Shown here: positions 34,211 to 42,429 of the stretch, one piece after another
How positions within the stretch are numbered: position 1 is the stretch's first letter
Layout: each line of letters starts with the position of its first letter
Assembly: GCA_902794395.1 (NCBI GenBank)
Contig: CADBHB010000005.1
Location: 124,001-188,000, forward strand
Length of the DNA: 64,000 bases
Source of the DNA: an uncultured Ruminococcus sp.
Lineage (GTDB): Bacteria; Bacillota; Clostridia; Oscillospirales; Acutalibacteraceae
Direction of reading: 5' to 3'
The notes under the pieces: model-generated
Database searches by the model: none
Told to the model about the DNA's origin: nothing
What the model saw: only the letters and a program-made list of their open reading frames with translations
Position numbers and translations under genes: made by a program

Positions 34211-35080
34211 TTAAACGATGGCGCAGCCCTCTTTTACGGGCTGACAAAGGAAGGTCTCGGGAAAGGCGGCTTTAAGCAGGTCAAAGCACTTTTGCGCCCT
34301 GCGCTCGGAGGTGAACACCCCGAACACCGCGGAGCCTGAGCCGCTCATGCCCGCGCCGCTCGCCTTGGAGTCGAGCATTTGCTTTTTGATATGGTTGACC
34401 TCGGGTATTTGCAGCGCAAGCTCGAAGTCGTTGAAGATGGTAGAGGTTATCATAAACAGGTCGCGGCTGTACAGCGCCTTTACCATTTCGTCGGTATAGC
34501 AGGGGTGCTTTGCCAGCGCGTCCACCTTTTGATACGCCTCGGCGGTGGAGACGCTGACGGTGTCGGGCTTGCAGATCACCAGCCAGACGCCGTGAAAAGC
34601 GGGCAGCCGACGCATTTTTTCGCCGATGCCGGTACACAGCCGCGTGCCGCCCTCGATGCAGAAGGGCACGTCCGCCCCGACCTTGGCGCCGATGGCGGAA
34701 AGCTCGGCGGGCGTAAGCTTGGCGTCAAACATGAAGTTGAGTCCCACTATTACCGCGGCGCCGTCGGCGCTGCCGCCCGCAAGCCCCGCCTGAGTGGGGA
34801 TAGCCTTTTTAATATCTATATGTACGCCCGACACGGGCAGGCGGCAGTGCTCAAAAAAGCGGTACGCCGCCTTGGCGCAGATGTTTCGGTCGTCGCAGGG
34901 CACGCCCTCGCGGTCGCAGGAAACAGTCACACTTTGGCTGTCGTTTTGCGTCAGGGTGATCTCGTCAAAGAGGTCAACGGTCTGCATAACGGTGGACAGC
35001 TCGTGGTAGCCGTCCGGACGCTTGCCCAGCACATCGAGCGACAGGTTGATTTTAGCGGGTGCTTTCAGCTTGACTTCCAT
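34211..35080 (-). CDS. ispE: 4-diphosphocytidyl-2-C-methyl-D-erythritol kinase
   Basis: A 289-residue GHMP kinase of the non-mevalonate isoprenoid pathway. It has the N-terminal APAKINLSLDVLGKRPDGYH, ATP-binding PTQAGLAGGSADGAAVI (about residues 93-109), a DVPFCIEGGTRLCTGIGE segment, and C-terminal SGAGMSGSGSAVFGVF. GGAGAG precedes the ATG. It overlaps the end of the upstream aminotransferase gene by 29 bases, so it is third in an operon with an Lrp-type regulator and the aminotransferase. Confidence 0.96.
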   Translation of the reverse strand: MEVKLKAPAKINLSLDVLGKRPDGYHELSTVMQTVDLFDEITLTQNDSQSVTVSCDREGVPCDDRNICAKAAYRFFEHCRLPVSGVHIDIKKAIPTQAGLAGGSADGAAVIVGLNFMFDAKLTPAELSAIGAKVGADVPFCIEGGTRLCTGIGEKMRRLPAFHGVWLVICKPDTVSVSTAEAYQKVDALAKHPCYTDEMVKALYSRDLFMITSTIFNDFELALQIPEVNHIKKQMLDSKASGAGMSGSGSAVFGVFTSERRAQKCFDLLKAAFPETFLCQPVKEGCAIV

Positions 35081-36251
35081 CGTTGAGCTCTCCTATAAAT
35101 TCTTTTATGCGCTTGAGCGCCACCTGAAGATGCTTTAGCGAGTAAGAATAGGACACCCTTACGAAGCCCTCGCCGCATTCGCCGAAGGCGTTGCCCGGCA
35201 CTACGGCAACGTGCTTTTCCATTATCAGGCGGGTGCAGAACTCCTCGGAGCTAAGCCCCGTAGACTCGATGCAGGGGAAAACATAGAAGGCGCCCAGCGG
35301 CTCAAAGCAGTGCAGCCCCATCTCGTTGAAGCTGTCTACCACCAGGCGGCGGCGCATGTCATACTCGTCGCGCATGCGGTTGACGTCGCGGTCGCCGTTG
35401 CGCAGCGCCTCGATGGCGGCGTACTGTGCGGTGGTGGGCGCGGACATTATGCCGTACTGGTGCAGCTTGGTCATCTGCTCGATGACGGGGGCGGGACCCA
35501 GCGCGTAGCCCAGGCGCCAGCCGGTCATAGCGTACGACTTTGAAAAGCCGTTGATGACCACGGTGCGCTCGTACATGCCGTCTATTGAGGCGATGGAAAC
35601 GTGGTTGAGCTCGCCGTAGGTCAGCTCGCAGTATATCTCGTCGGAGAGCACCATAAGGTCGTGGCGCTTCACCACCTCGGCTATCTCCTCAAGGTCGCTT
35701 CGCTCCATAATGGCGCCGGTGGGGTTGTTTGGGAAGGGCAGCACCAGCAGCTTTGTCCTCGGGGTGATAGCCGCCTCAAGGTCTTGCGCCTTTAGCCGGA
35801 AGTTGTCCTTGTTTTTGGTGTTGATGTTAACGGGTGTGCCGCCCGCCATTACGCAGAGCGGGTTGTAGCAGACAAATGCGGGCTGAGGGATGATGACCTC
35901 GTCGCCCTCCTCGACCAGCGTGCGAAAGGCGAGGTCGATAGCCTCGCTGCCGCCCACGGTCACAAGCGTCTGCTCGGATGGGCTGTATGTAAGCGAAAAC
36001 CGTCTTTTGTAGTATTCGGTGATCTCGATGAGCAAATCGGAAAAGCCGCGGTTGGGCGAGTACCAGGTCCTGCCCTTCTCAAGGCTGCGGATGCCCTCGT
36101 CGCGGATATGCCAGGGGGTCTGGAAATCGGGTTCGCCGATGCTCAGGGAGATAACATGGTCCATCTCGTTGGCTATGTCAAAAAACTTCCTTATGCCCGA
36201 CGGGCGCAGCGAACGTATGCTGCTGTTGAGGAATTTATTGTAATCTATCAC
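35052..36251 (-). CDS. Class I/II pyridoxal-phosphate aminotransferase
   Basis: A 399-residue fold-type I aminotransferase: LSIGEPDFQTPWHI, VTVGGSEAIDLAFRTLV, VLPFPNNPTGAIM, VLSDEIYCELTY, and the Schiff-base lysine in NGFSKSYAMTGWRLGYALG (about residue 235). The conserved C-terminal Arg is in GEGFVRVSYSYS. It resembles the aromatic/aspartate aminotransferase branch (PatA/AraT-like). The start is GTG 36251, overlapping the regulator's stop as GTGA, with GAGAGGAG upstream. Substrate is probably an aromatic or branched amino acid, inferred only from family. Confidence 0.92.
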   Translation of the reverse strand: MIDYNKFLNSSIRSLRPSGIRKFFDIANEMDHVISLSIGEPDFQTPWHIRDEGIRSLEKGRTWYSPNRGFSDLLIEITEYYKRRFSLTYSPSEQTLVTVGGSEAIDLAFRTLVEEGDEVIIPQPAFVCYNPLCVMAGGTPVNINTKNKDNFRLKAQDLEAAITPRTKLLVLPFPNNPTGAIMERSDLEEIAEVVKRHDLMVLSDEIYCELTYGELNHVSIASIDGMYERTVVINGFSKSYAMTGWRLGYALGPAPVIEQMTKLHQYGIMSAPTTAQYAAIEALRNGDRDVNRMRDEYDMRRRLVVDSFNEMGLHCFEPLGAFYVFPCIESTGLSSEEFCTRLIMEKHVAVVPGNAFGECGEGFVRVSYSYSLKHLQVALKRIKEFIGELNDGSQAESTR

Positions 36252-36730
36252 AGAATTAAGCTCCTCTCGTCCTTTTCGACGTCGCCGTCGGTGAGCACCA
36301 TGCCCCTGTCCTTGTAGCGGCGCATAATGAAGTGGGTGCCGGTGGAGACCACGCCGTCGATGGTGGACAGCTTTTTGGCTACGAACATGGCTATATCCTG
36401 CATAGTCTGTCCGCGAACGATGAGCGCGAAGTCATACACGCCCGCCATAAGATAAACCGACTCCACCTCGTCAAAAGCCATGCACAGCTCAGCCATCTCG
36501 TCAAAGCCGGTCTCCTTTTTGGGGGTGACCTTAAGCTCGATGAGCGCCTCAACGAAGCTGTCGTCCATCTCCTCCCAGTTGACTACCGCCTGATAGCCCT
36601 TGATGATGCCGCGGGCTTCGTACTCTTTGATCTGCGCCGCGATATAATCCTCCGGCTCGCCGAGCATAGCCGCCAGCTCCGCGGTGGAAAAGTTAGAATT
36701 GGTGCATAAAAGCTTAAGCAGTTTATCCAT
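36248..36730 (-). CDS. Lrp/AsnC-family regulator
   Basis: A 160-residue protein with an N-terminal winged helix (FSTAELAAMLGEPEDYIAAQ, then IKEYEARGIIKGY) and a C-terminal RAM/effector domain (FVEALIELKV ... ESVYLMAGVYDFALIVRGQT). It is the first gene of a unit with the aminotransferase and ispE, so it probably regulates its own operon in response to an amino acid. The ATG is preceded by GGAGGTATATTT. Related proteins are often named after the aminotransferase they accompany. Confidence 0.9.
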   Translation of the reverse strand: MDKLLKLLCTNSNFSTAELAAMLGEPEDYIAAQIKEYEARGIIKGYQAVVNWEEMDDSFVEALIELKVTPKKETGFDEMAELCMAFDEVESVYLMAGVYDFALIVRGQTMQDIAMFVAKKLSTIDGVVSTGTHFIMRRYKDRGMVLTDGDVEKDERSLIL

Positions 36731-36785
36731 AAATATACCTCCGTATCAGTTGTTGTTTTTGTACGCAAACGGGCAGCGCCCAAAA

Positions 36786-37274
36786 CTATCCCCCGGCTTT
36801 GAGCAGGACGGGCTTTTCCACGGTGTTTATCAAATTGACGCACACCGAGGTCATCAGACAGTAAAGCTCGTTTTCGGGGCGGTAGTACTCCAGCGTGCAG
36901 TAGCCCGCGTGCCGCCTGTGGTTGAGGATAACGGTTTTGTCAACGTCGATAACGGTGAAATTCCTGTCGGCTATATTGCCCAGGATGTGCCAGTTGTTGC
37001 CGTAATAAAACGAATAGATACCGCGTTTTGTCGCAAGGAGCACCAGCGTTATATGCTGCTTGCCGACGCGCAGCACAAAGGCGCTGGCGCCGCCCACGGG
37101 AAAGCGGCGTATTTTTGCCGCGACCTCTCCCTGAGGCGTGCGCACGGCAAGGTTGAGCTTTGCGGAAAGCTTTGTCCTCTCGCTGCAAACGCTGTATTTT
37201 TCGCTGCCGCTCTCGTTAAAGGCGACAAAGCGGATGTCATCCGCCGAAACGTCACGTTTTAAATGAAGTTTCAT
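36786..37274 (-). CDS. Hypothetical protein, possibly LURP-one/tubby-like fold
   Basis: A 162-residue soluble protein. ATG 37274 is chosen because AGGTGATAG precedes it; a longer hydrophobic upstream extension has no ribosome site. The sequence has alternating short strands (KYSVCSERTKLSAKLNLAVR, AFVLRVGKQHITLVLLATKR, GIYSFYYGNNWHILGNI, HAGYCTLEYYRPENELYCLM) ending in a hydrophobic helix (SVCVNLINTV). That pattern is like the LURP-one/tubby C-terminal barrel, whose members often have such a buried last helix. The assignment is a weak pattern match. It is upstream of the Lrp-type operon on the same strand, 55 bases apart. Confidence 0.7.
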   Translation of the reverse strand: MKLHLKRDVSADDIRFVAFNESGSEKYSVCSERTKLSAKLNLAVRTPQGEVAAKIRRFPVGGASAFVLRVGKQHITLVLLATKRGIYSFYYGNNWHILGNIADRNFTVIDVDKTVILNHRRHAGYCTLEYYRPENELYCLMTSVCVNLINTVEKPVLLKAGG

Positions 37275-37423
37275 CCCTATCACCTGAAAAAAGAATAACC
37301 ACAGGCACACAAAACGTATACCTATGGTTATTATACACCATTTCGGAAATATATACAAGAGAAAGTTTTTTTAGCCGAAAGCCTTGGGCGGGCTTTGCCG
37401 CGCCGCTTTTACGCCCGGCTTTT

Positions 37424-38110
37424 TCAGTCACCGCCGAATACCGAGGTCACGGTTTTGAACATCAGCTTTATGTCGGAGCGGAAGCCGAAGTTTTTGGTGT
37501 AGTCGAGGTTGTACTTCATTTTTTCGGGCAGCACCTTGCCGATATACACCTCGTCGGCATTTTCCGCAGAAGCCAAAAGCTTTTCCTCGTCCTTGTATTT
37601 TATAGACGCCGGAGAGGTTATGCCCGCAGGCAGCAGCAGCGTGGCGTAATACTCGTCCTCGTAGCGCTCAACGTACCTCGGCACCTCGGGGCGCGTGCCC
37701 ACGAACGACATGCTGCCCGAGAGCACGTTGAACACCTGCGGCAGCTCGTCCAGGCGGTACTTGCGCAGCACCCTGCCCACCTTGAACACGCGGGCGTCGT
37801 TTTCGGTGGTGACCTGCGTGCCCAGCGCCTCGGCGTTCTCGACCATGGTGCGGAACTTTATTATTTTGAACCTGCGCCCGTAGGTGGTTACACGCTCCTG
37901 CAGGAAAAACACATGCCCCTTTGACGAGCATTTTATCATAACGGAAATGACGATTATGGGTATTATCAAAAACACCAGCATGATGACCGAAACAAAGATG
38001 TCAAAGACACGCTTTATAACACGGCTGCCGTTCTTCCTGCTGAGCAGCTCGTAGTAGGGACGCACGGCATCGTTTTGAAATTCCTTGGGTAATTTTTCAA
38101 ACGCCTTCAT
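37424..38110 (-). CDS. Bacterial sugar transferase (polyprenyl-phosphate phosphoglycosyltransferase)
   Basis: A 228-residue protein of the WbaP/PglC family. The membrane-entering helix is at residues about 32-60 (KRVFDIFVSVIMLVFLII). It is followed by VFFLQERVTTYGRRFKIIKF, RTM, RKYRLDELPQVFNVLSGSMS and FVGTRPEVPRY, which hold the catalytic Asp-Glu pair (DE in RLDELPQ) and the conserved P-R-P-like loop. It transfers a sugar-1-phosphate to a lipid carrier, starting surface glycan assembly at the inner membrane. GGAGAATTTCC precedes the ATG. It stands alone here; no glycan cluster is contiguous. Confidence 0.92.
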   Translation of the reverse strand: MKAFEKLPKEFQNDAVRPYYELLSRKNGSRVIKRVFDIFVSVIMLVFLIIPIIVISVMIKCSSKGHVFFLQERVTTYGRRFKIIKFRTMVENAEALGTQVTTENDARVFKVGRVLRKYRLDELPQVFNVLSGSMSFVGTRPEVPRYVERYEDEYYATLLLPAGITSPASIKYKDEEKLLASAENADEVYIGKVLPEKMKYNLDYTKNFGFRSDIKLMFKTVTSVFGGD

Positions 38111-38225
38111 GGAAATTCTCCTTACGGGATCGTGATATTATCGTGGTTTTACGTTTGCATTATAGCGCTTTTGGGCGGCTTTTTCAAGATAAATTGCAAA
38201 AGCTTTACCATTTACGGCATAACGT

Positions 38226-38256
38226 AAAAACCGACGGGTGCAATCCGTCGGTTTTT
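38226..38256 (-). terminator. Terminator-like hairpin downstream of an AT-rich spacer
   Basis: AAAAACCGACGG (38226-38237) and CCGTCGGTTTTT (38245-38256) are perfect 12-bp arms with a GTGCAAT loop, with U-runs in both directions. It lies upstream of the sugar transferase, so it may end a short transcript or insulate the region. Confidence 0.65.
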
Positions 38257-38413
38257 AGGTAATTTTATGGAGTAATCAAGCACATAGAAAGGAAATCATT
38301 TTCAACATCTTTTTATCACTGTCCACATTATATCATAAGTGTTGTGAGTTGTCAACAGTTTTTTAAAATATTTTTATAAATTTATATAATTTTTAATCCG
38401 TGCCCAAAAACCC

Positions 38414-38442
38414 TTGACTTCGCGGACAAAACAATGTAAAAT
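38414..38442 (+). promoter_or_regulatory. Strong promoter of the 6S-like RNA
   Basis: TTGACT (38414-38419), 17-base spacer, TAAAAT (38437-38442), just upstream of a 190-base structured, non-coding stretch. Confidence 0.75.
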
Positions 38443-38449
38443 TATATAT

Positions 38450-38640
38450 AAGAAAAGGGTCGGTCAATTGCCTGCCCGATGCGTGAATGATTTTAAAATA
38501 ACCCTACAACTCTTAAATCGGGAGCTTGGCTCTTCGAGTGGTGTGCAGACCTCCCGCTTTTCGGAAGAAGGGAGCCTGAAGCTTGAAGGCGGGCACCCAC
38601 CTGTTCTATTCGTAGGCAGGTTATTTATCTAAATCATACG
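38450..38640 (+). ncRNA. ssrS: Probable 6S RNA
   Basis: A roughly 190-nt region has its own promoter and a terminator hairpin after it but no credible reading frame. ATTGCCTGCC near the 5' end can pair with GGCAGGTTAT near 38622-38631, closing a long rod. Inside, GGGAGCTTGGCTC / CTCCCGC and GAAGGGAGCCTGAAGCTT / AGGCGGGCACCCACC segments give further stems with bulges. Size, rod shape and the GGCGGGCACCCACCTG 3' block fit clostridial 6S RNA, which binds sigma-70-type RNA polymerase. Assigned from overall pattern, without a covariance search. Confidence 0.6.
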
Positions 38641-38642
38641 GT

Positions 38643-38696
38643 CGGGCGGGTATTTTTGCGCTTTCCGCAGGAAAACGCGACCCGCCGATCTTTTTG
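38643..38696 (+). terminator. Terminator after the 6S-like RNA
   Basis: GGCGGGT (38645-38651) pairs with ACCCGCC (38680-38686), with an inner stem (TTTTGCG / CGCGAAAAC-type), followed by GATCTTTTTG. It lies between the ncRNA and the gpsA-like gene. Confidence 0.65.
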
Positions 38697-38699
38697 CAT

Positions 38700-38708
38700 T
38701 GGTATAAT
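38700..38708 (+). promoter_or_regulatory. Extended -10 promoter of the GpsA-like gene
   Basis: TGG-TATAAT (TATAAT at 38703-38708) lies about 110 bases before the ATG at 38825. The intervening leader is G+C-rich with complementary blocks (AGGCCGGCACC near 38733 and CCGCCGGCCC near 38778), so a structured 5' UTR is likely. Confidence 0.5.
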
Positions 38709-38824
38709 TACGTCAGCCCGAACAGGCCGGCACCCGCCGGTCGATCGCTCAGGCAGGCGAAAATCTCACCGCGCGTACCGCCGGCCCGAGCTTTGCGGTA
38801 TTGCGTTGATATAGGAGCAGTTAT

Positions 38825-39787
38825 ATGAAAATTTCCGTTTTGGGCTGCGGCAGATGGGGCAGCTGCATAGCGTGGTACCTGGACAAGATAGGTCACGAGG
38901 TGCTAAGCTGCGGACTTGCCGACGCGCCCGAGTTTATCCGCCTTAAAAAAGATCACCGCAACGACTATCTCGTGTTCCCCGACAGCATCGAGGTCTCCTC
39001 CGACCTGTCTTACGCGGTAGAGCGCGCGGAGGTCATTGTGATTTCAATATCTTCACAATACCTCCGTTCTTATTTTGCGGAGATCGCCGAAAACAACCTT
39101 GACGGCAAAACCATCGTCCTGTGCATGAAGGGCGTTGAGGCTTCCACCGGCAAGCGCCTCAGCGAGATAGTCTGCGAGTTTACAGACCCCGCCAAGACGC
39201 CCGTTGCCGTGTGGGTGGGTCCCGGTCATCCGCAGGACTACGTAAAGGGCATACCCAACTGCATGGTCATCGACAGCGACAACCGCGAGGTAAAGGAGCG
39301 CCTGGTGCGCGAATTTACCAGCGAGCTTATCCGCTTTTACATTGGCAGAGACCTGATTGGCAGCGAGATAGGCGCCGCGGCAAAGAATGTCATAGGCATA
39401 GCTGCGGGCATACTTGACGGCATGGGCTACACGTCGCTAAAGGGCGGTCTGATGGCGCGCGGCACACAGGAGATCTCGCGCCTGATAGAAGCGCTGGGCG
39501 GCAACAAGATGAGCGCCTTCGGACTGTGCCACCTGGGCGACTACGAGGCGACCCTGTTTTCAAAGTGGAGCCACAACCGCATGTACGGCGAGGACTTTGT
39601 GAAGGGCAAGCGGTTTGAAAAGCTTGCCGAGGGCGTAATGACCTCGAAGGCGCTGTACAAGCTGGGCACCGAGCGCGGCGTTGACCTGCCTATCGTTACG
39701 GCGGTGTACAGGGCGCTGTTTGAGGGCGCGGACGTAAAGGAAGAGATACAGCAGCTCTTCACGCGCTCTGTTAAGGACGAATTTTAG
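38825..39787 (+). CDS. NAD(P)-dependent glycerol-3-phosphate dehydrogenase-like protein
   Basis: A 320-residue Rossmann dehydrogenase: N-terminal GCGRWGSCIAWYL (GxGxxG form, residues 8-20), VIVISISSQYLRS, CMKGVE, WVGPGHPQDYV in place of the usual SGPS-FA, a catalytic Lys in GSEIGAAAKNVIGIAAGILD, and LMARGTQEISRL. The last two are GpsA signatures. Several diagnostic positions differ (VGPGHPQDY), so it may be a GpsA paralogue with another substrate. ATAGGAGCAG precedes the ATG. The membrane glycosyltransferase gene follows after 19 bases, suggesting a role in a glycerol-phosphate or nucleotide-linked envelope pathway. Confidence 0.85.
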   Translation: MKISVLGCGRWGSCIAWYLDKIGHEVLSCGLADAPEFIRLKKDHRNDYLVFPDSIEVSSDLSYAVERAEVIVISISSQYLRSYFAEIAENNLDGKTIVLCMKGVEASTGKRLSEIVCEFTDPAKTPVAVWVGPGHPQDYVKGIPNCMVIDSDNREVKERLVREFTSELIRFYIGRDLIGSEIGAAAKNVIGIAAGILDGMGYTSLKGGLMARGTQEISRLIEALGGNKMSAFGLCHLGDYEATLFSKWSHNRMYGEDFVKGKRFEKLAEGVMTSKALYKLGTERGVDLPIVTAVYRALFEGADVKEEIQQLFTRSVKDEF

Positions 39788-39806
39788 AAAGTAACAGGTA
39801 TAAAGA

Positions 39807-41588
39807 ATGAAACAAAAAAACAAAACGGCGGCAGCGAGAAGGCAGGCGCCCACAACCATAAAGACAAAGGAAAAGAAGTGCATGGTGGAATACATCGCCG
39901 TAAACCTGTTTTGCCTGTTTGTCTTTTTGGCGTTCGGCTATGTGGCGGTAATGAGCTTTTTTCAGACCAGCACCATCGACCCCACCAAATACGTCAGCGA
40001 AAAGATACTGTTTCAGTCGGACTACATTCCGCTGAACTTCCTTGTCACCTTCCTGATTTTCCTGTTTATATTTGCCATGCGCCGTTTTTACGACTTTTTC
40101 GCAAAGGTGAACCTGCGCATAATGGAGATAGCGCTGGCGGTGTTTGTAATAACGCTGGGCTTTATTTGGATATTCAACGTGCGCTCGATACCCGCCGCCG
40201 ACAGCCAGAATATATTTGAGGCTGCCACCGACGCGGCTAAGGACAACTACAAGTCGATGCAGAACCACACCGCGTTTTACAACAGCGATTTCTACAACGG
40301 CTACTCCTACTTCCACTTCTACCCCTTCCAGCTCGGCTTTGTGTTTATTTGCGAGCTGATTTACCGCGTTTTCGGCACCGACAGCTCAATGCCCGTTCAG
40401 GTCATAAACGTGCTGTGTGTAGCCGCCACGTATTACGCGCTGGCAAGGCTGTCGTTTTTGCTGTTCAAAAAGCGCAGCGTGGAGTTTATTACCATACTGC
40501 TGCTGGCGGTCTGCTTCCAGCCCATCCTGTTCTGCACCTTCGTCTACGGCAACATCATAGGCATGTGCTGCGCCGTCTGGGCGAGCCTGCTGCTGGTGAA
40601 GTATTTTCAAACCGGCAAATGGCTGTGGGCGGCCGTATCGGGAGTGCTGCTTGTTTTGGCCACACTGGCAAAATACAACAACATGATTTACCTTGCAGCC
40701 TTTGTCATCATGCTAATCATCCACATCTTCAGGGATAAGAAATGGCAGAGCGCGGCGATTGCCGCGGCTATGGTGATCGCGGTGCTGCTCTCCAATTCGG
40801 CGGTCATAGGCATGTACGAGCAGCGCTCGGGAACGGACTTTGAAGACGGCGTGCCCCAGACCATGTATCTGGATATGGGACTCAGTGAATCCTACATGGC
40901 GCCCGGCTGGTACTCCACCTCAACCGAGGACCCCGTGACCAAGAGAAGACTGCCTGTGGGCAAGCAGGCGTACCTCGACTACTACCTCGACCCCAAGCTC
41001 CGCGGCAAGCAGGATGTTAAAATCAGCGACGCCAACGAGAAGGTGAGAAAGCACATAGACAGCCGCATGGAAGTCTTTAGCGATGACCCCGACTACATGA
41101 TGGACTTTTTCAGCAAGAAGATACTCAGCCAGTGGAACGAGCCGACCTTCGAGAGCATTTGGGTAAGCCGCGTAAAGCAGCATACGGCAACCGAGGAGCA
41201 GAAGACAAAATTCAAGTCCGACGTTGTGAACTCGGAGCAGATGAAGGGTCTGACGCAGTCGGTGTATTTCAAGAGCACCGGACAGGTGCTTGAGCTGCAC
41301 TTCAACCTGTATATGCAGATAGTTTACGCTATGTTCGCGGCGGGCATTTACCTTATGTTCATCAACAAGCGGACCGGCATTGAAACCGTGCTGCTGCCGC
41401 TGGTGCTGCTGGGCGCCTTTGGCTACCACCTGCTGTTTGAGGGCAAGTCGCAGTACATTCTCAGCTACATACCGCTGCTCATACCCACCGCGGCGTACGC
41501 CTTCAGCGTTATGCTCGGCGGCAAATACGAGGGCGTAAAGAAAATACTGGCAAAGATAAACCACATCCCCAACCGCTACAACGACTGA
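39807..41588 (+). CDS. GT-C family membrane glycosyltransferase (PMT/GT39-like)
   Basis: A 593-residue protein with about 11-12 transmembrane helices and a Lys/Arg-rich N-terminus. After the first helices come the SIPAADSQNIFEAATDA loop (likely metal/phosphate-binding Asp region of GT-C enzymes) and Y-F-H-F-Y-P-F-Q, then repeated hydrophobic segments (ITILLLAVCFQPILFCTFVY, WLWAAVSGVLLVLATLAKYN). A soluble extracellular segment covers about 345-480. It would use a polyprenyl-linked sugar to glycosylate a surface acceptor. ATG 39807 is used; ATG 39882 with AAGGAAAAGAAG upstream is an alternative that removes the basic N-terminus. It is in one unit with the GpsA-like gene. Confidence 0.85.
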   Translation: MKQKNKTAAARRQAPTTIKTKEKKCMVEYIAVNLFCLFVFLAFGYVAVMSFFQTSTIDPTKYVSEKILFQSDYIPLNFLVTFLIFLFIFAMRRFYDFFAKVNLRIMEIALAVFVITLGFIWIFNVRSIPAADSQNIFEAATDAAKDNYKSMQNHTAFYNSDFYNGYSYFHFYPFQLGFVFICELIYRVFGTDSSMPVQVINVLCVAATYYALARLSFLLFKKRSVEFITILLLAVCFQPILFCTFVYGNIIGMCCAVWASLLLVKYFQTGKWLWAAVSGVLLVLATLAKYNNMIYLAAFVIMLIIHIFRDKKWQSAAIAAAMVIAVLLSNSAVIGMYEQRSGTDFEDGVPQTMYLDMGLSESYMAPGWYSTSTEDPVTKRRLPVGKQAYLDYYLDPKLRGKQDVKISDANEKVRKHIDSRMEVFSDDPDYMMDFFSKKILSQWNEPTFESIWVSRVKQHTATEEQKTKFKSDVVNSEQMKGLTQSVYFKSTGQVLELHFNLYMQIVYAMFAAGIYLMFINKRTGIETVLLPLVLLGAFGYHLLFEGKSQYILSYIPLLIPTAAYAFSVMLGGKYEGVKKILAKINHIPNRYND

Positions 41589-41646
41589 TCTGCTTAGGAA
41601 AGCGCGCACAAGAGCGGCTTTGCGCAACAGAAAAAAACTAAAACAA

Positions 41647-41690
41647 AACACGGACAAGCGTTTAATCTGCTTTGTCCGTGTTCTTTTTTT
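41647..41690 (+). terminator. Terminator of the glycosyltransferase unit
   Basis: AACACGGACAA (41647-41657) pairs with TTGTCCGTGTT (41672-41682), followed by CTTTTTTTTG. It overlaps the last codons of the convergent S26 peptidase gene. Confidence 0.85.
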
Positions 41691-42159
41691 GTAAAGCCGG
41701 GAAACGGCGCAGCACCCGCGACTTGACCGCGCGGAAAACGCGGCGTACAGGGCGTGTGTAGTACCAAAAGTTAATATATACGCGGTAGCGCAGCGAGGTG
41801 ACGTGATAGGGCTTTCCCTTGCGGTGGAAGCCCGTTACTACGGCGAATATCTGCTCGTCTTTTATCCCCTTTTCTTTGACGAACTGATTGTCGCCGCAGA
41901 ACACATAGGAGCCGTCCTTGCAAAAATCTATTACGCGGTGCAGCACATACTGCCCGTTGTCGCGCCTGTAAAGCGCCACATCAAACAAGTGCAGCCTGCC
42001 CGATGGCTTTTTGAGCATGACCACGTCCTTGCCGTCGCGCAGCATGGGCAGCATGCTGACGCCGTGTGGCGTAAAGGTCACGGTGCCGCCTGCCTCCAGC
42101 TTCTCGACGATAATGTCCATCACTTCGTCAAGCCGGGTCTCCTTACTTTTCAAGCACAT
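41662..42159 (-). CDS. S24/S26-type signal-peptidase-like serine protease
   Basis: A 165-residue protein with the S26 fold. The catalytic Ser is in FTPHGVSMLPML (about residue 40). Then come DVVMLKKPSGRLHLFDVALY, YVLHRVIDFCKD (the Lys-bearing region) and FCGDNQFVKE. Unlike housekeeping signal peptidase I, it has no clear N-terminal transmembrane helix; a hydrophobic-aromatic stretch (YRVYINFWYYTRP) near the C-terminus is followed by a basic tail. It overlaps the upstream PqqD-like gene by 17 bases, so the two are coupled. In RiPP loci such a protease could trim a leader peptide. AAGGGACG precedes the ATG. Confidence 0.85.
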   Translation of the reverse strand: MCLKSKETRLDEVMDIIVEKLEAGGTVTFTPHGVSMLPMLRDGKDVVMLKKPSGRLHLFDVALYRRDNGQYVLHRVIDFCKDGSYVFCGDNQFVKEKGIKDEQIFAVVTGFHRKGKPYHVTSLRYRVYINFWYYTRPVRRVFRAVKSRVLRRFPALQKKNTDKAD

Positions 42160-42409
42160 CAGCGTCCCTTACCTTTTGAAGAAAAGCATCAATATCAGCC
42201 GCAGCCTTTTCTGGCGCGACGTCGTATTCCTCAAGCATTTTTTCCAGCAGCTCTTCCCTTTCGGCGCCCTTTTGCAGCAGACCGAACAGGAACGCGCCGG
42301 TTTCGTTGAGGCTGATGATACCGTTGAAGTCCAGAGTCATTTTCCCGACGGGCACAACTACATATGAGTCCGCGACCTTGCGGAGAATGAAATCCTTTTT
42401 GATTTTCAT
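42143..42409 (-). CDS. PqqD-family peptide-binding (RRE) protein
   Basis: An 88-residue protein with the PqqD/RRE pattern: three strands then helices (FILRKVADSYVVVPVG, LDFNGIISLNETGAFLFGLL, ELLEKMLEEYDV, ADIDAFLQKVRDADVLE). The L-N-E-T-G/A-x-x-x-W/F-x-L-L core is intact. RRE proteins bind leader peptides of RiPPs and hand them to modifying enzymes. No radical SAM, cyclodehydratase or evident precursor lies in the window. AAGAAGGTG precedes the ATG. It is the first gene of a two-gene unit with the S26-type protease. Confidence 0.88.
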   Translation of the reverse strand: MKIKKDFILRKVADSYVVVPVGKMTLDFNGIISLNETGAFLFGLLQKGAEREELLEKMLEEYDVAPEKAAADIDAFLQKVRDADVLEK

Positions 42410-42429
42410 AGCGACACCTTCTTTATCTT

